From positions 1 to 63,566 of the forward strand of contig QKEH01000018.1 of NCBI GenBank assembly GCA_003252385.1: a stretch of 63,566 nt of DNA. Reading direction: 5' to 3'. The translations under genes were made by a program, and so were the position numbers. This DNA comes from Bacteroidota bacterium. GTDB lineage: Bacteria; Bacteroidota; Bacteroidia; Bacteroidales; UBA10428. Under the pieces are notes generated by a model, which saw nothing but the letters and a program-made list of their open reading frames with translations, was not told the DNA's origin and did not search any database. Positions 54,531 to 63,405 of this stretch are shown piece after piece. Each line of letters opens with the position of its first letter. The first letter of the stretch is position 1.

Positions 54531-54834
54531 AACCTTTCACTTTTTTGTTTTAGGGGAGCAAAACGCGTTGCTTGTAATTAAAGTTACAACAGTCCATTTT
54601 TTATACCAATGTAGATGGCGGGTAGCTTGACTTTCAACACTATGTAATTTTACGCGCAGAGAAAAGTAATAATACCGGCATGCTACCATGCTAAGATGAA
54701 GCGCCTAAAACGGCACTCAATCCAACGTTATCAAAAGAGTCACATACCATTGAGGAACCATAGCAGATCAAGTAATGCGATTGGAAGAATGCGAATTGTT
54801 TACTAAATTAAAGCTATAACATACTTCGTTTTTT
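54531..54834. other. Intergenic region between the lone receiver and hybrid kinase genes
   Basis: This 304-base gap separates divergent genes and should hold both promoters. The best candidate, TAATTTTA after a TTG with only 15 bases between, is off consensus. No other structure was recognised. Confidence 0.45.
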
Positions 54835-57279
54835 ATGAGCTGGAACTCCAATACCTCGCCGGGCATACGAGTGCTTTCTGATCTGATAGGCAGCCGGGCG
54901 GCCATTTATCTCACCGCTGAAGGGTTTGTTCTTGGAGTCAATCCCCATGGGCAGCAAATCTTTCAACTTTTGCCCTCCCCAACTTCTCCGTTGACATGGA
55001 AAAAATTACTGGCCGATAACGGGTTTTCCGACACAGATAGGGAGTGTATCGAAAATCTTATTCTGGGAAAAGCGGTCAACCCGGTGTTTCTAAGTACCGG
55101 GAAACAATACAAAGTAACCTATACCCAGGTTGCCCATCTGAATATCTTACCTTGCCAGGGAGTATTACTATGGGATACTTATGAAGAGATAGGAAAAACC
55201 TACCTGCCCAATCATGACCTACAATACCGCTTATTGTTCGAGAACATGAATTCAGCGTTCGCTCTACATGAGATAATTCTCGATCAGGAGCAACATCCTG
55301 TCGATTACCGATTTTTGGAAGCAAACCCTGTGTTTGAACAGCTAACCGGTTTAAAGGCCGAAAATTTGATAGGAAGGCGCGTTTTGGAAGTTTTACCCCA
55401 AACTGAAACGTATTGGATTGAAACCTATGGAAAAGTTGCTTTGGAAGGTATCCCAATCGAATATGAAAATTATTCGCATGAGCTGCAACGATACTACCAG
55501 GTGAAAGCCTACTCGCCCATGAAGGGTTTCTTTGCCGTTACATTCTTTGATATCACCCAGCGCATGCTTTCGGAAAGACATTTAAAAGAACAGAACGAAG
55601 AATACCTTGCCGTGAATGAAGAACTAACCGAAAGCCTGGATCGCATTCAGGGCATCAATGAAAAGCTGGAGCGGGCTAACAAGGAGATTTTGGACAAAGA
55701 AAATCAATTATCCGCCATTTTTCAGACTGCCCCGGTACTGATGATACTGCTGGATGAGTCAATACATATTCAAGAAATTAACCGACCGGAAATGCTGGGG
55801 CTGGACTACTCCAGGCCATGGAAGCAACAGGAGCAGGGAATTGGAGATGTACTGCAATGCTTACATGCTACGGAAGGAGCAAAGGGTTGTGGATCCAGCG
55901 GTTTCTGCAATTCGTGTGCCATACGGCGCATGGCGGAACAAACCTTGCACAGTGGGAAACCGCAGGTGAAGCAGGAAGTAACCTTGCCGGTTTTAAGTAA
56001 AGGTAAAATTTTAAACCGAACGGTTCTCATCTCTTCAGCACCAATAGTCAGTCATCAGGCAGTGAATGTTTTGGTTACGATTGATGATATTTCGGAACGA
56101 AAACAAATTGAAATAGATCTGTTGCGAGCCAAGGAAGAAGCGGTGCGCAGCGACCAGCTCAAAAACTCCTTCCTCGCCAATATGAGCCATGAAATTCGTA
56201 CCCCCCTCAATGGAATCGTAGGATTTACCGAGCTTTTAGTTACCCGCGACGATTTGGACGAAAACCTGCGGCGGCGTTATGGCGAAATTATTGCGAAAAG
56301 TTCGGAGGGTTTAATGCACATTATTGATGATATTTTGGACATCTCGCGCATTGAGAGTGGAAATCTGGAAATCGTAAAAAAGCCGCTTGTCTTGGGTGAT
56401 TTCCTTGCCGATTTAGATGCTCTTTTTGGAAAGCAATATGCGGCATCGGGTAAAAAACTAGTCTATACCGTTCAGGGTAAAGAAAGTACCCGGGTGTTAA
56501 ATACGGATGAAGACCGGTTACGGCAGATTTTCAGTAATTTACTGGATAACGCCCTTAAATTTTCCCATCAGGGCCATATTAACTTTGGGATCCATCAGGA
56601 GGACCGGAATCGGATCACCTTCTTTGTGCGCGATACCGGAATTGGTATTCCACACGAACAACACCCCTATATTTTCGATCGTTTCCGACAGGGCGATATT
56701 CAAATTAACCGGGTATATGGGGGCAACGGATTGGGACTTGCCATTGTAAAGCATCTGTGCCAGTTGCTGGATTGTAAGCTATGGTTTGAGTCTGCCCCGG
56801 GAGAAGGCAGTTGCTTCTACTTTGCTTTCGAAACCGATGATGCCATTGAAAATTTACCGATAACTTATAAGTATATGGAATCTGCATCACCAGCCAACGG
56901 CTCCTTACGGCTGCTTTTAGTCGAAGACGATGAGATCAACTTAGTATTTCTTGAAGAAATACTGAGAGAACACCCCTATGAATTAGTTAGTGTTACGAAT
57001 GGTCAGGCAGCCGTTGATGCGGTGCGTAACCAGCATTTTGATGCAGTACTTATGGATATTCAGATGCCTGTATTGAATGGCTACGAGGCTACCCGCCTTA
57101 TAAGGGAATTTAACCAGGAGGTATACATTATTGCCCAAACCGCCTATGCCATGAAACACGATGACCAGAAAGCTTTTGAAGCAGGCTGCGATGCCTATAT
57201 AACCAAACCCATAAAACGAGATGTTTTGCTTAAAAAACTGGAAAATATATCCAGACGAACCAAGCAACAGAGGTTTTGA
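54835..57279 (+). CDS. Hybrid sensor histidine kinase/response regulator with cysteine-rich PAS domain
   Basis: Cytosolic-looking kinase of 814 residues without membrane helices. Order: a PAS-like start (about 10-115), a clear PAS domain (about 130-245, YRLLFENMNSAFALHE), a coiled coil (about 250-290), a second PAS (about 290-430), HisKA (phospho-acceptor His near 451 in NMSHEIRTPLNGI), HATPase (DTGIGIPHE, GGNGLGLAI) and a C-terminal receiver with Asp near 740 in AVLMDIQMPVLNG. The second PAS carries a cysteine cluster (GCGSSGFCNSC, with another Cys 11 residues upstream) that could bind a metal or respond to redox. It lacks its own output domain and may pass phosphate to the divergent CheY-like protein. 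Confidence 0.92.
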   Translation: MSWNSNTSPGIRVLSDLIGSRAAIYLTAEGFVLGVNPHGQQIFQLLPSPTSPLTWKKLLADNGFSDTDRECIENLILGKAVNPVFLSTGKQYKVTYTQVAHLNILPCQGVLLWDTYEEIGKTYLPNHDLQYRLLFENMNSAFALHEIILDQEQHPVDYRFLEANPVFEQLTGLKAENLIGRRVLEVLPQTETYWIETYGKVALEGIPIEYENYSHELQRYYQVKAYSPMKGFFAVTFFDITQRMLSERHLKEQNEEYLAVNEELTESLDRIQGINEKLERANKEILDKENQLSAIFQTAPVLMILLDESIHIQEINRPEMLGLDYSRPWKQQEQGIGDVLQCLHATEGAKGCGSSGFCNSCAIRRMAEQTLHSGKPQVKQEVTLPVLSKGKILNRTVLISSAPIVSHQAVNVLVTIDDISERKQIEIDLLRAKEEAVRSDQLKNSFLANMSHEIRTPLNGIVGFTELLVTRDDLDENLRRRYGEIIAKSSEGLMHIIDDILDISRIESGNLEIVKKPLVLGDFLADLDALFGKQYAASGKKLVYTVQGKESTRVLNTDEDRLRQIFSNLLDNALKFSHQGHINFGIHQEDRNRITFFVRDTGIGIPHEQHPYIFDRFRQGDIQINRVYGGNGLGLAIVKHLCQLLDCKLWFESAPGEGSCFYFAFETDDAIENLPITYKYMESASPANGSLRLLLVEDDEINLVFLEEILREHPYELVSVTNGQAAVDAVRNQHFDAVLMDIQMPVLNGYEATRLIREFNQEVYIIAQTAYAMKHDDQKAFEAGCDAYITKPIKRDVLLKKLENISRRTKQQRF

Positions 57280-57809
57280 ACAAGTAAGATTTGGGCATGG
57301 TGCATGGATGCTAGCAGCATGTGCGTTTTATTGTTCTCCGGTGCACTTGGATCAGCAAAGTATCTTACAATTTCAGGAATACGGTATTACAACCGCCGGC
57401 GGATTATTAAGTCGATCCTTAATAAGTATGGGACATATAGAAATTCAATATCATACAAACAAATACCCCGTAATAGCAACAATCTCTAATACTAAGCATT
57501 ATAGATTGTTGAAAGTAAAACTTTTGCAATCCTTCTGTTGTAAGCCATCCAAGCATATCCTATATACCATGTTTTCCTAATGCGCAATTTGGGATTAATT
57601 CAAATATAGGGCAATCATTTGATTTTGTATGGTTTATAACTTGTTCAGCAGCCCCGAAATAGGGTTTCCTGCAGTGAATTTTTTGCCGGGGCAAGTTGCT
57701 TATTGGTATATAAGCAATTCGTTTTCAGGGAAAAGCATATTGGAAAGAAGCTCCTCCGGGATTGCTTTTGAGGGTTATTCCCGATAGGTATTCTTTCCAA
57801 TATGCCAAT
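57280..57809. other. Intergenic region with inverted repeats
   Basis: A 530-base gap between the convergent kinase and TonB receptor genes with no supported gene. It holds three inverted repeats: an 8-bp stem at 57404-57411 with 57418-57425, a 9-bp stem at 57477-57485 with 57503-57511, and a 15-bp stem at 57735-57749 with 57791-57805 (listed separately). Small open frames across it lack family resemblance. Confidence 0.5.
57735..57805 (-). terminator. Large hairpin after the TonB receptor gene
   Basis: GCATATTGGAAAGAA (57735-57749) pairs perfectly with TTCTTTCCAATATGC (57791-57805) around a 41-base loop that has its own CGGGA/TCCCG pairing. On the minus strand it starts 5 bases after the receptor stop and is followed by TTTT. 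Probably the terminator or a stabilised 3' end of the fecI-fecR-receptor transcript. Confidence 0.6.
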
Positions 57810-60470
57810 TTAAAACTCTATCCTATAATTTATGACGGGTATGAGCCCTGCCATAGGGAAATTAATGATCTTCTCATTTTCGGAGTCGTACCTTTGGTAC
57901 CATTCGTTTTGGCGGTTGGTGAGGTTTTGGATATCCAGTCCAATAATGTGTTCGGTCTTCGCCTTGTAAAAATGGAGATTGGCTCCAAAATCGACCCGGA
58001 CATAATCGGCCAGTTGTTGTTCATAGGCTTTATCGATAGCATATACAGCCTCGCCATCGGCGATGGAGGCATCGAGGTCGATGGGGATATAGCGTTTACC
58101 CCCCGACCAAAGAAGCTTGCAGTTAAGCCCCAACATTTTGTTGCCTCCAAAATGGATTTCTCTTCCGGCTACCAGGTTGTTTACATAGTTGAGGTTGTAA
58201 GGTGTGCTCCTCCATGCTCCCTGGTACGGTTTGTATTCCGACTGGAAAAGGGAACTGGTAAGTAATATGTAGTAGTTATCGGTGAAATACTTTTGCAGTG
58301 TGAATTCCAAACCATAGTTGCGGGCTTTGCCCTCGTTGGCCAGGGTATCGTTCGGGTTTATACCGTTGAATACCGGGGTGAGTATTTTACCCGATTTGGT
58401 AGATACGGGCAGGTTGGGGATGTCCTGGTAGTAGGCTTCTGCTTTTAATGCCCAGTTTTCGAAAAGTTGTTTCTCATACGAAACAATGTAGTGCAGCGAG
58501 CGGGTTAAGGCCAGACGTTGATTCAGGTAGGATACCTTACCGGCTTTATCGGTATATTCAACAAAGTACAGGGGCAGGTGGTCGTGCTTGGTATGTACTC
58601 CAAAGCCTAATCCAATCTTTTGGCGGTGGTTCAGGTCAACCTGGAAACCCAGGCGGGGTTCCAGGGTATTTTCAGTGTTCAGGCCAAAGTAACTCTGATG
58701 CACTCCGGCAGTTAATACCATCCGGTCGCTGAATTTGTACTTGCTTTGCAGATAGGATTGAACCATATACGTACTCCCCAATCCATTAACATTGGTTTGC
58801 CAGTTCAGCGTACTGTCTATGAATGTTTTTGAAAAATAATCGTAGTTCAGGTTGCTAAAGGTTATTCCGGTACGAGCGGTGAGGCGTTTGCCAAACTTGC
58901 GATTATAGTAGCTATTCACGCGAATGTCCTGTTTCGACAAATTATCGTACCAGTGACCTCCCAAAACCCCCAGGCTATCCATTTGGTTAAAGGTTTCACT
59001 GCTGAAGCTCTTCGAGGTGGCTACCACGGTTTTCAGGTACGATTTGCTGTCGGGGTAATAGGTATGACTCAGGCCTGTGGCATACATGCCCGTGGTGGTA
59101 TAATCGGTATAGCCATGCTCAAATTTCTGACCGAGGGTGGTATCGGGAAAAAACTTCTCATCCGAAAGGGATACCCCTCCAATACCCCAGAGTGCGAAAG
59201 TGCCGGCTTTTCGGGTGGGGAAGTTAAACTTGAAGGAAAAGTCGCGGTAATCGGGAACGGTGTTTTCCGATATGGAAATGTTCAGATCGTTCAGTATGGA
59301 GAAAGTGGCATAGCGAAAATTAACCAGGTAGGAACCCTGGTATCCTTTTTTGAAGGGACCTTCGGCGGCAAATTCGGCACCCAGAACCCCAATTTGCGCA
59401 CTGTATTCGCGTTTTTCGTTATTCCCGTTGCGCAGGCGCAGGTCGAAAACCCCCGACAGCGCGCCGCCGTATTCGGCCGGAAAGGCGCCGGTGTAGAAAT
59501 CGGAAGTACTGAGCATGTTGGAGCTGAGCATGCTTACCGCACCTGCTGCATAGCCTTCTTCAGCAAAGTGGTTGGGGCTGGGTATTTCAATACCTTCCAG
59601 GCGCCAAAGCATCCAGTTGGGGGAGTTGCCGCGGATCACAATTTCGTTCGATGCATCGTCGCTGGTAGCCACGCCGGCGAAGGCCAGAGCCATACGAGCC
59701 GGGTCGCTGATGCTGGCGGCATAGCGTTTGGTTTCTTCCACACTAAACGATTTGCCGCTGATGGTGGCCATTTCGTTCAGGGGTTGTCCCTTTTTGGCCG
59801 ATACCACTACCTGCTCAAGGTCGGCCAGCGATTCGGTAAGCCCTATGGTCAACACCACCTCTTTGGCCGAACCTACCAATACCTCCGGAAGAACCTCCGT
59901 TTTGTAACCCAGGTAGGAGATCTGGAAGGTATAACGGCCTACCGGCAGGTCTTCGATACGAAAATACCCATCTGCATCAGTAATTACGCCTTGCTGCGGA
60001 TTGCTGTTTACCACCACCACATTGGCCGAAGGAAGACTGGTTTTCGTATCGGTGTCGAGTACCTGTCCGCGCACGGTTTGGGTGGTGCGAAGCGGTGCCG
60101 GTACTGGCGCTGGTTCGGTGTATCCTGTTTTTTTTGGACGTATGACCAGGGTGTGGTTTACCTTCTGATATTCCAGATGGGTTTGCTGCAGGCATACCTT
60201 TAAGGCTTCTTCGATACTTACATTCGTAACATCAACGGTTACCCGATCCTGTTTCTGTAGCTCTTCGTGGTTGTAGATCATATTTATATCTGTCTGGGAG
60301 CGTATGGCGTTTAGTACCGCTTCCACGGTGGTATCCTGCATTTGGATGGTAATGCCCGTGTTTTGTGCGTTGAGCAAAATGTGCCCCGGGCTCAATATAA
60401 TAACCCATACCAACAGAAGGGGTCTCAGCATTCGGGAGATGCGTTTCGGTTTTTGTACATTATTTTTCAT
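57810..60470 (-). CDS. TonB-dependent outer-membrane receptor with STN and carboxypeptidase-like domains
   Basis: Outer-membrane importer of 886 residues. After a signal segment (MLRPLLLVWVIILSPGHILL) comes an STN domain (about 40-95, ITIQMQDTTVEAVLNAIRSQ), which relays signal to FecR-like regulators, then a carboxypeptidase regulatory-like beta domain (about 120-200, GQVLDTDTKTSLPSANVVVV), the plug (VSAKKGQPLNEMATISGKSF onward) and a beta-barrel ending in the aromatic YRIEF. No SusD follows, so this is a FecA-like single receptor, probably for an iron chelate or a small glycan. The ATG at 60470 gives the proper signal peptide. It is the last gene of the regulator-receptor trio. Confidence 0.92.
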   Translation of the reverse strand: MKNNVQKPKRISRMLRPLLLVWVIILSPGHILLNAQNTGITIQMQDTTVEAVLNAIRSQTDINMIYNHEELQKQDRVTVDVTNVSIEEALKVCLQQTHLEYQKVNHTLVIRPKKTGYTEPAPVPAPLRTTQTVRGQVLDTDTKTSLPSANVVVVNSNPQQGVITDADGYFRIEDLPVGRYTFQISYLGYKTEVLPEVLVGSAKEVVLTIGLTESLADLEQVVVSAKKGQPLNEMATISGKSFSVEETKRYAASISDPARMALAFAGVATSDDASNEIVIRGNSPNWMLWRLEGIEIPSPNHFAEEGYAAGAVSMLSSNMLSTSDFYTGAFPAEYGGALSGVFDLRLRNGNNEKREYSAQIGVLGAEFAAEGPFKKGYQGSYLVNFRYATFSILNDLNISISENTVPDYRDFSFKFNFPTRKAGTFALWGIGGVSLSDEKFFPDTTLGQKFEHGYTDYTTTGMYATGLSHTYYPDSKSYLKTVVATSKSFSSETFNQMDSLGVLGGHWYDNLSKQDIRVNSYYNRKFGKRLTARTGITFSNLNYDYFSKTFIDSTLNWQTNVNGLGSTYMVQSYLQSKYKFSDRMVLTAGVHQSYFGLNTENTLEPRLGFQVDLNHRQKIGLGFGVHTKHDHLPLYFVEYTDKAGKVSYLNQRLALTRSLHYIVSYEKQLFENWALKAEAYYQDIPNLPVSTKSGKILTPVFNGINPNDTLANEGKARNYGLEFTLQKYFTDNYYILLTSSLFQSEYKPYQGAWRSTPYNLNYVNNLVAGREIHFGGNKMLGLNCKLLWSGGKRYIPIDLDASIADGEAVYAIDKAYEQQLADYVRVDFGANLHFYKAKTEHIIGLDIQNLTNRQNEWYQRYDSENEKIINFPMAGLIPVINYRIEF

Positions 60471-60555
60471 ACTTTTAAGCGTTTTTTCTAAGATTCCACA
60501 TCTTATTAATGGATTAAACATGATGGGAGATGTTGCCGCATTTCCCATTTTTTAT

Positions 60556-61743
60556 TTAGTTGATTACGATCGTATTATTCTTGAATGCAAAGTGTACCCG
60601 GGTGGTCATTTCGAGCATATTCAGAATTTCTGAAATACTCTCGTCGGCATCGATACGAGCCGAGAAATGATAGCTTTTGGCGGCTTCGTTGGCAAAGCGG
60701 TATTCGAAATCGTACCAGCGGGCCAGGCGTTTCATTACCAGGTCGAGGTTTTGATTGGTAAATTCCAGTTTCCCATCCTTCCAGGAGGTATATTGTGTTG
60801 TGTTTACCGGATTTACCCATATCCGGGATTGGTTTTTGAGGGCTACTGCTTGCAGGCCGGGTGTTAGTATGCCTGCCTTTCCTGCTTCCGGTGAGTCTGC
60901 TCTAAGGTGGATGGCTACTTTCCCTTCAACCAGGGTGGTGGTAACGGCTTCTTCATCGGAATAGGCTGTAATGTTAAATTGCGTACCCAGCACCCGGATA
61001 TCCAGGTCGGGGGTAGTAACCACAAAGGGTTTGCCCGTATGGCTCACATCAAAATAGGCTTCACCACGAATAAACACCTGCCGAATGCTGTCGGTAAAAT
61101 CTACCGGGTATTTCAGGGTCGATCCGGCATTGAGCCATACCCGGGTGCCATCGGCCAGTTGGAGATTGTAGCCACCTCCACGGGGTGTATTCAGCTGATT
61201 AAACACGGTTTCTTTATGGAGGGTGGGCCATATGCTCTTTTTAGCCTGGTAATACAGCTGTTGATTCCGATTGCTGATAGCTACCCCTGCCTCCTCGGGG
61301 ATTGCTTCGGAAGGTGCTTCATCGAGCTCAATGCTGGAACCATCGGATAGTAGCAGGGTAGCCTTTTGAACCCCGGGTTTGATTTTTTTATCGATATGAG
61401 CCAGGTTTACTTCAGGGGCTTTGCGGAAGAATAGCATAATACTCCCTGCGAGTATCAGTGGGATGAGGATAGCTGCAGCATAGCGGGTTATCCGTTGGGA
61501 GAACAGGGTGAGCTGTTTTCCAAACAGCTGGTTTTCGAGTGCCTCACGCACGCCTTCTTTATGGAAAGATGGATAGTCTTTTAACTTTTTTCGCTGGTAG
61601 GAGGTATCGCACAGCTTGTGGTAGAGCTTGCGGTTTGTGTCGGAAGCGTTCAACCAGGCATCCAATTGGGCTTGTTCTTCCAGATTCAGAGACTTTGTAA
61701 TTTGCTTATAAATCAGTTCGGGTATGTTATTTATGTTCTTCAT
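60556..61743 (-). CDS. fecR: FecR family anti-sigma factor
   Basis: Inner-membrane regulator of 395 residues. A cytosolic sigma-binding part (about 1-80, LNLEEQAQLDAWLNASDTNR), one membrane helix (about 90-107, AAAILIPLILAGSIMLFF) and a periplasmic FecR domain (AYFDVSHTGKPFVV, then VLGTQFNITAYSDEEAVTT) lead to a C-terminal DUF4974 region (LDLVMKRLARWYDFEYRF). In this family the receptor's STN domain touches the periplasmic part and releases the sigma factor. It sits between the sigma gene and the receptor gene. Confidence 0.94.
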   Translation of the reverse strand: MKNINNIPELIYKQITKSLNLEEQAQLDAWLNASDTNRKLYHKLCDTSYQRKKLKDYPSFHKEGVREALENQLFGKQLTLFSQRITRYAAAILIPLILAGSIMLFFRKAPEVNLAHIDKKIKPGVQKATLLLSDGSSIELDEAPSEAIPEEAGVAISNRNQQLYYQAKKSIWPTLHKETVFNQLNTPRGGGYNLQLADGTRVWLNAGSTLKYPVDFTDSIRQVFIRGEAYFDVSHTGKPFVVTTPDLDIRVLGTQFNITAYSDEEAVTTTLVEGKVAIHLRADSPEAGKAGILTPGLQAVALKNQSRIWVNPVNTTQYTSWKDGKLEFTNQNLDLVMKRLARWYDFEYRFANEAAKSYHFSARIDADESISEILNMLEMTTRVHFAFKNNTIVIN

Positions 61744-62031
61744 GGTATCGTGTCGTACCCTACTTAAACACGCTTGTTAAAAAGGGGGTGAATGGTGGAG
61801 AGCATTTTTTTTACTTTTTTTTCATACCGTGGTACTCTAAAGGAAGCCGATGCTATGAGACTTTACCAACCCATGGATTAAACCGGGGGGTAGTACGATT
61901 CCCTATTCCTTGTAGCCGTACGCATCGGGCTGATTCGGAGTTGGCCGGCTACACGCGCCGGTTTTTCGAATAGGGGTATTCGAAGAAGTATTCTCAATAC
62001 AGAAAGTATCAAAACAGGCAGCTACAATAGG

Positions 62032-62601
62032 TTAAAACAACCAGCCATAAACGGCTCCCTGCAGGGCAGGTGTGAGCTTTTGGCGCAGCTTGCCATAGGC
62101 ATTTTTCTTTAAGGTTTTAACGGTATTCACGGATATTCCCAGTTCATCGGCAATTTGCGGATTTTTAAGTCCGTTGAGAGCCAGTAGCATAATTTCCCGG
62201 GTCGATTCCGGAAGCATATGAATTTCAGCATAAAGCCGGTTAAAGGTTTCTTCTTCGATAACGGCATTTTCGAAGTAGTGGTCGCTTTCGAGAGTGAATA
62301 CCAGGTTCTGCTCATGCTGGTGTTTAACGGCTTCGTGCCTGAGGTGGTTAATGCAGTTATTACGCACAGCGGTATACAAATACGATTTTATAGCTGACAG
62401 GTGCGTAAAGTCATTCCGTTTGTCCCAGTAGGATATAAAGGCTTCCTGCACAAAATCTTCGAGTACCTGGGTGTTGCTAAGGTACTTCAATCCAAAAGCA
62501 CACAGAGGGGAAAAAAGCGCATCGTACAGTTCGCGGAAGGCACTTCGTTTGCCCTTATGTAGTTGCCGGAGCAAAGGTTCATATGAGGTGTTGGCATTCA
62601 T
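62032..62601 (-). CDS. fecI: FecI-like ECF sigma factor (Bacteroidota expansion family)
   Basis: Sigma-70 family protein of 189 residues with region 2 (FRELYDALFSPLCAFGLKYL, then DFVQEAFISYWDKRN) and region 4 (LPESTREIMLLALNGLKNPQ, then ISVNTVKTLKKNAYGKLRQK). It should switch on the receptor gene after release by FecR. A strong promoter (TTG, 19 bases, TAGTTTTG) ends only 4 bases before the start codon. Upstream lies the mobile-element remnant region. It is followed after 288 bases (61744-62031, without recognised content) by fecR. Confidence 0.94.
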   Translation of the reverse strand: MNANTSYEPLLRQLHKGKRSAFRELYDALFSPLCAFGLKYLSNTQVLEDFVQEAFISYWDKRNDFTHLSAIKSYLYTAVRNNCINHLRHEAVKHQHEQNLVFTLESDHYFENAVIEEETFNRLYAEIHMLPESTREIMLLALNGLKNPQIADELGISVNTVKTLKKNAYGKLRQKLTPALQGAVYGWLF

Positions 62602-62605
62602 GCTG

Positions 62606-62635
62606 CAAAACTATACCATTCATGGCAGAAAGCAA
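62606..62635 (-). promoter_or_regulatory. Promoter of the FecI-like sigma gene, very close to the start codon
   Basis: On the minus strand TTG (62633-62635), a 19-base spacer and TAGTTTTG (62606-62613) match the Bacteroidota promoter. The -7 box ends 4 bases before the ATG (62599-62601), so transcription would begin at or next to the start codon. Confidence 0.6.
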
Positions 62636-62773
62636 TATTGCCTGCCCGTGTAGCGATAAACACTCCATGTACTAAAAGGTTGAACGCTTTCGTATTGCCG
62701 ATAGCACAGGTCGGGTATCGTATGTTGCTATTTTGGTACGTAGTTCTCAGAAGACTCCCATCAGGAGCTCCCG

Positions 62774-62812
62774 AACCCACCCCGAAGCCTTCGGAGTGGG
62801 TTTTGTTTATTA
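62774..62812 (+). terminator. Orphan intrinsic terminator
   Basis: A 12-bp stem with one mismatch (AACCCAC and CCGAA paired with TTCGG and GTGGGTT) is followed by TTTTGTTTATT on the plus strand. No plus-strand gene lies upstream in the 170 bases back to the sigma gene, so it either ends an unseen short RNA or is a remnant. Confidence 0.5.
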
Positions 62813-62870
62813 CCTTTTAATTAAAGCTGGCTCTGTCAACAAATAATGTGAGTTCCGTTTTAGATATTTA

Positions 62871-63150
62871 GAGACTGTCTAAATTTTAATTTTTTATTCT
62901 GTTTAACATTATTCTGATCATCGCTAAATGGATAAAAGCAAGACTGGATTCAGTGCTTCGTTCATAGTCCTTCGAAGTTCTTCGTTGGAATGAAATCCAG
63001 GCAAATGTGCGTTCGACAATCCATCTCTTGGGTAGTACCTTGAAATTGGATGGTTCACTTCTCAAAACCACCTCAAAGTGCCAACCAAAAGTTGAATGCA
63101 CCCATAAAGCCAGTTTTTTGCCCGTGTATCCACCGTCTGCAATAATCTTT
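62871..63150 (-). mobile_element. IS5-family insertion sequence remnant
   Basis: The right end of the element is marked by GAGACTGTCTAAA at 62871, typical of IS5-group terminal repeats, and coding sequence runs from 63149 to 62886 on the minus strand. The 87 remaining residues are the transposase C-terminus, with the DDE-domain motif IIADGGYTGKK and then VLPKRWIVERTFAW and KDYERSTESSLAFIHLAMI. Upstream of residue 1 the frame is closed by a TAA at the junction with another transposase piece. Truncated and inactive. Confidence 0.82.
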
Positions 63151-63385
63151 TATACTCTCTTTATTTACGGATGAAAAGATCGAACAATACAACTTTCCTT
63201 CTTTTATAACCGCTGCAAACTCGATTATGGCACATCAGGAAAGCATTCTGGCTTACTTCAAAAATAGAAGTACAAATGCCCTCGCTGAAAACTTCAATTC
63301 AAAAATCAAATCCTTCCGATCCGTTTTTCGGGGTGTAAATGATATCGCTTTTTTTATCTACCGATTAACCCTTATTCTGGCATGA
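63149..63385 (+). pseudogene. ISL3-family transposase C-terminal fragment
   Basis: About 78 codons on the plus strand ending at a TGA (63383-63385). The text FITAANSIMAHQESILAYF, then NRSTNALAENFNSKIKSFRS and FRGVNDIAFFIYRL matches the end of ISL3-type DDE transposases common in Bacteroidota. There is no start codon or N-terminal half; the fragment abuts the IS5 remnant at about 63150 in opposite orientation, so one element probably inserted into or recombined with the other. Confidence 0.75.
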
Positions 63386-63405
63386 TCAAAAATCTCTACC
63401 CCACC

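Noticed and set aside
57221-57580. 119-codon frame overlapping the end of the hybrid kinase
   Set aside because: It begins inside the kinase gene in another frame and shows no family resemblance beyond it.
58953-60203. 416-codon open frame on the plus strand
   Set aside because: It is antisense to the TonB receptor gene, Gly/His/Phe-rich with no family resemblance; a shadow of the real coding frame.
62691-62790. Possible tRNA relic near the orphan terminator
   Set aside because: The 3' part looked tRNA-like, but no matching 5' acceptor strand and no T-loop consensus could be found.
62638-62820. 60-codon frame ending in the orphan terminator
   Set aside because: Its C-terminal residues are a translation of the hairpin; no start signal or family resemblance.
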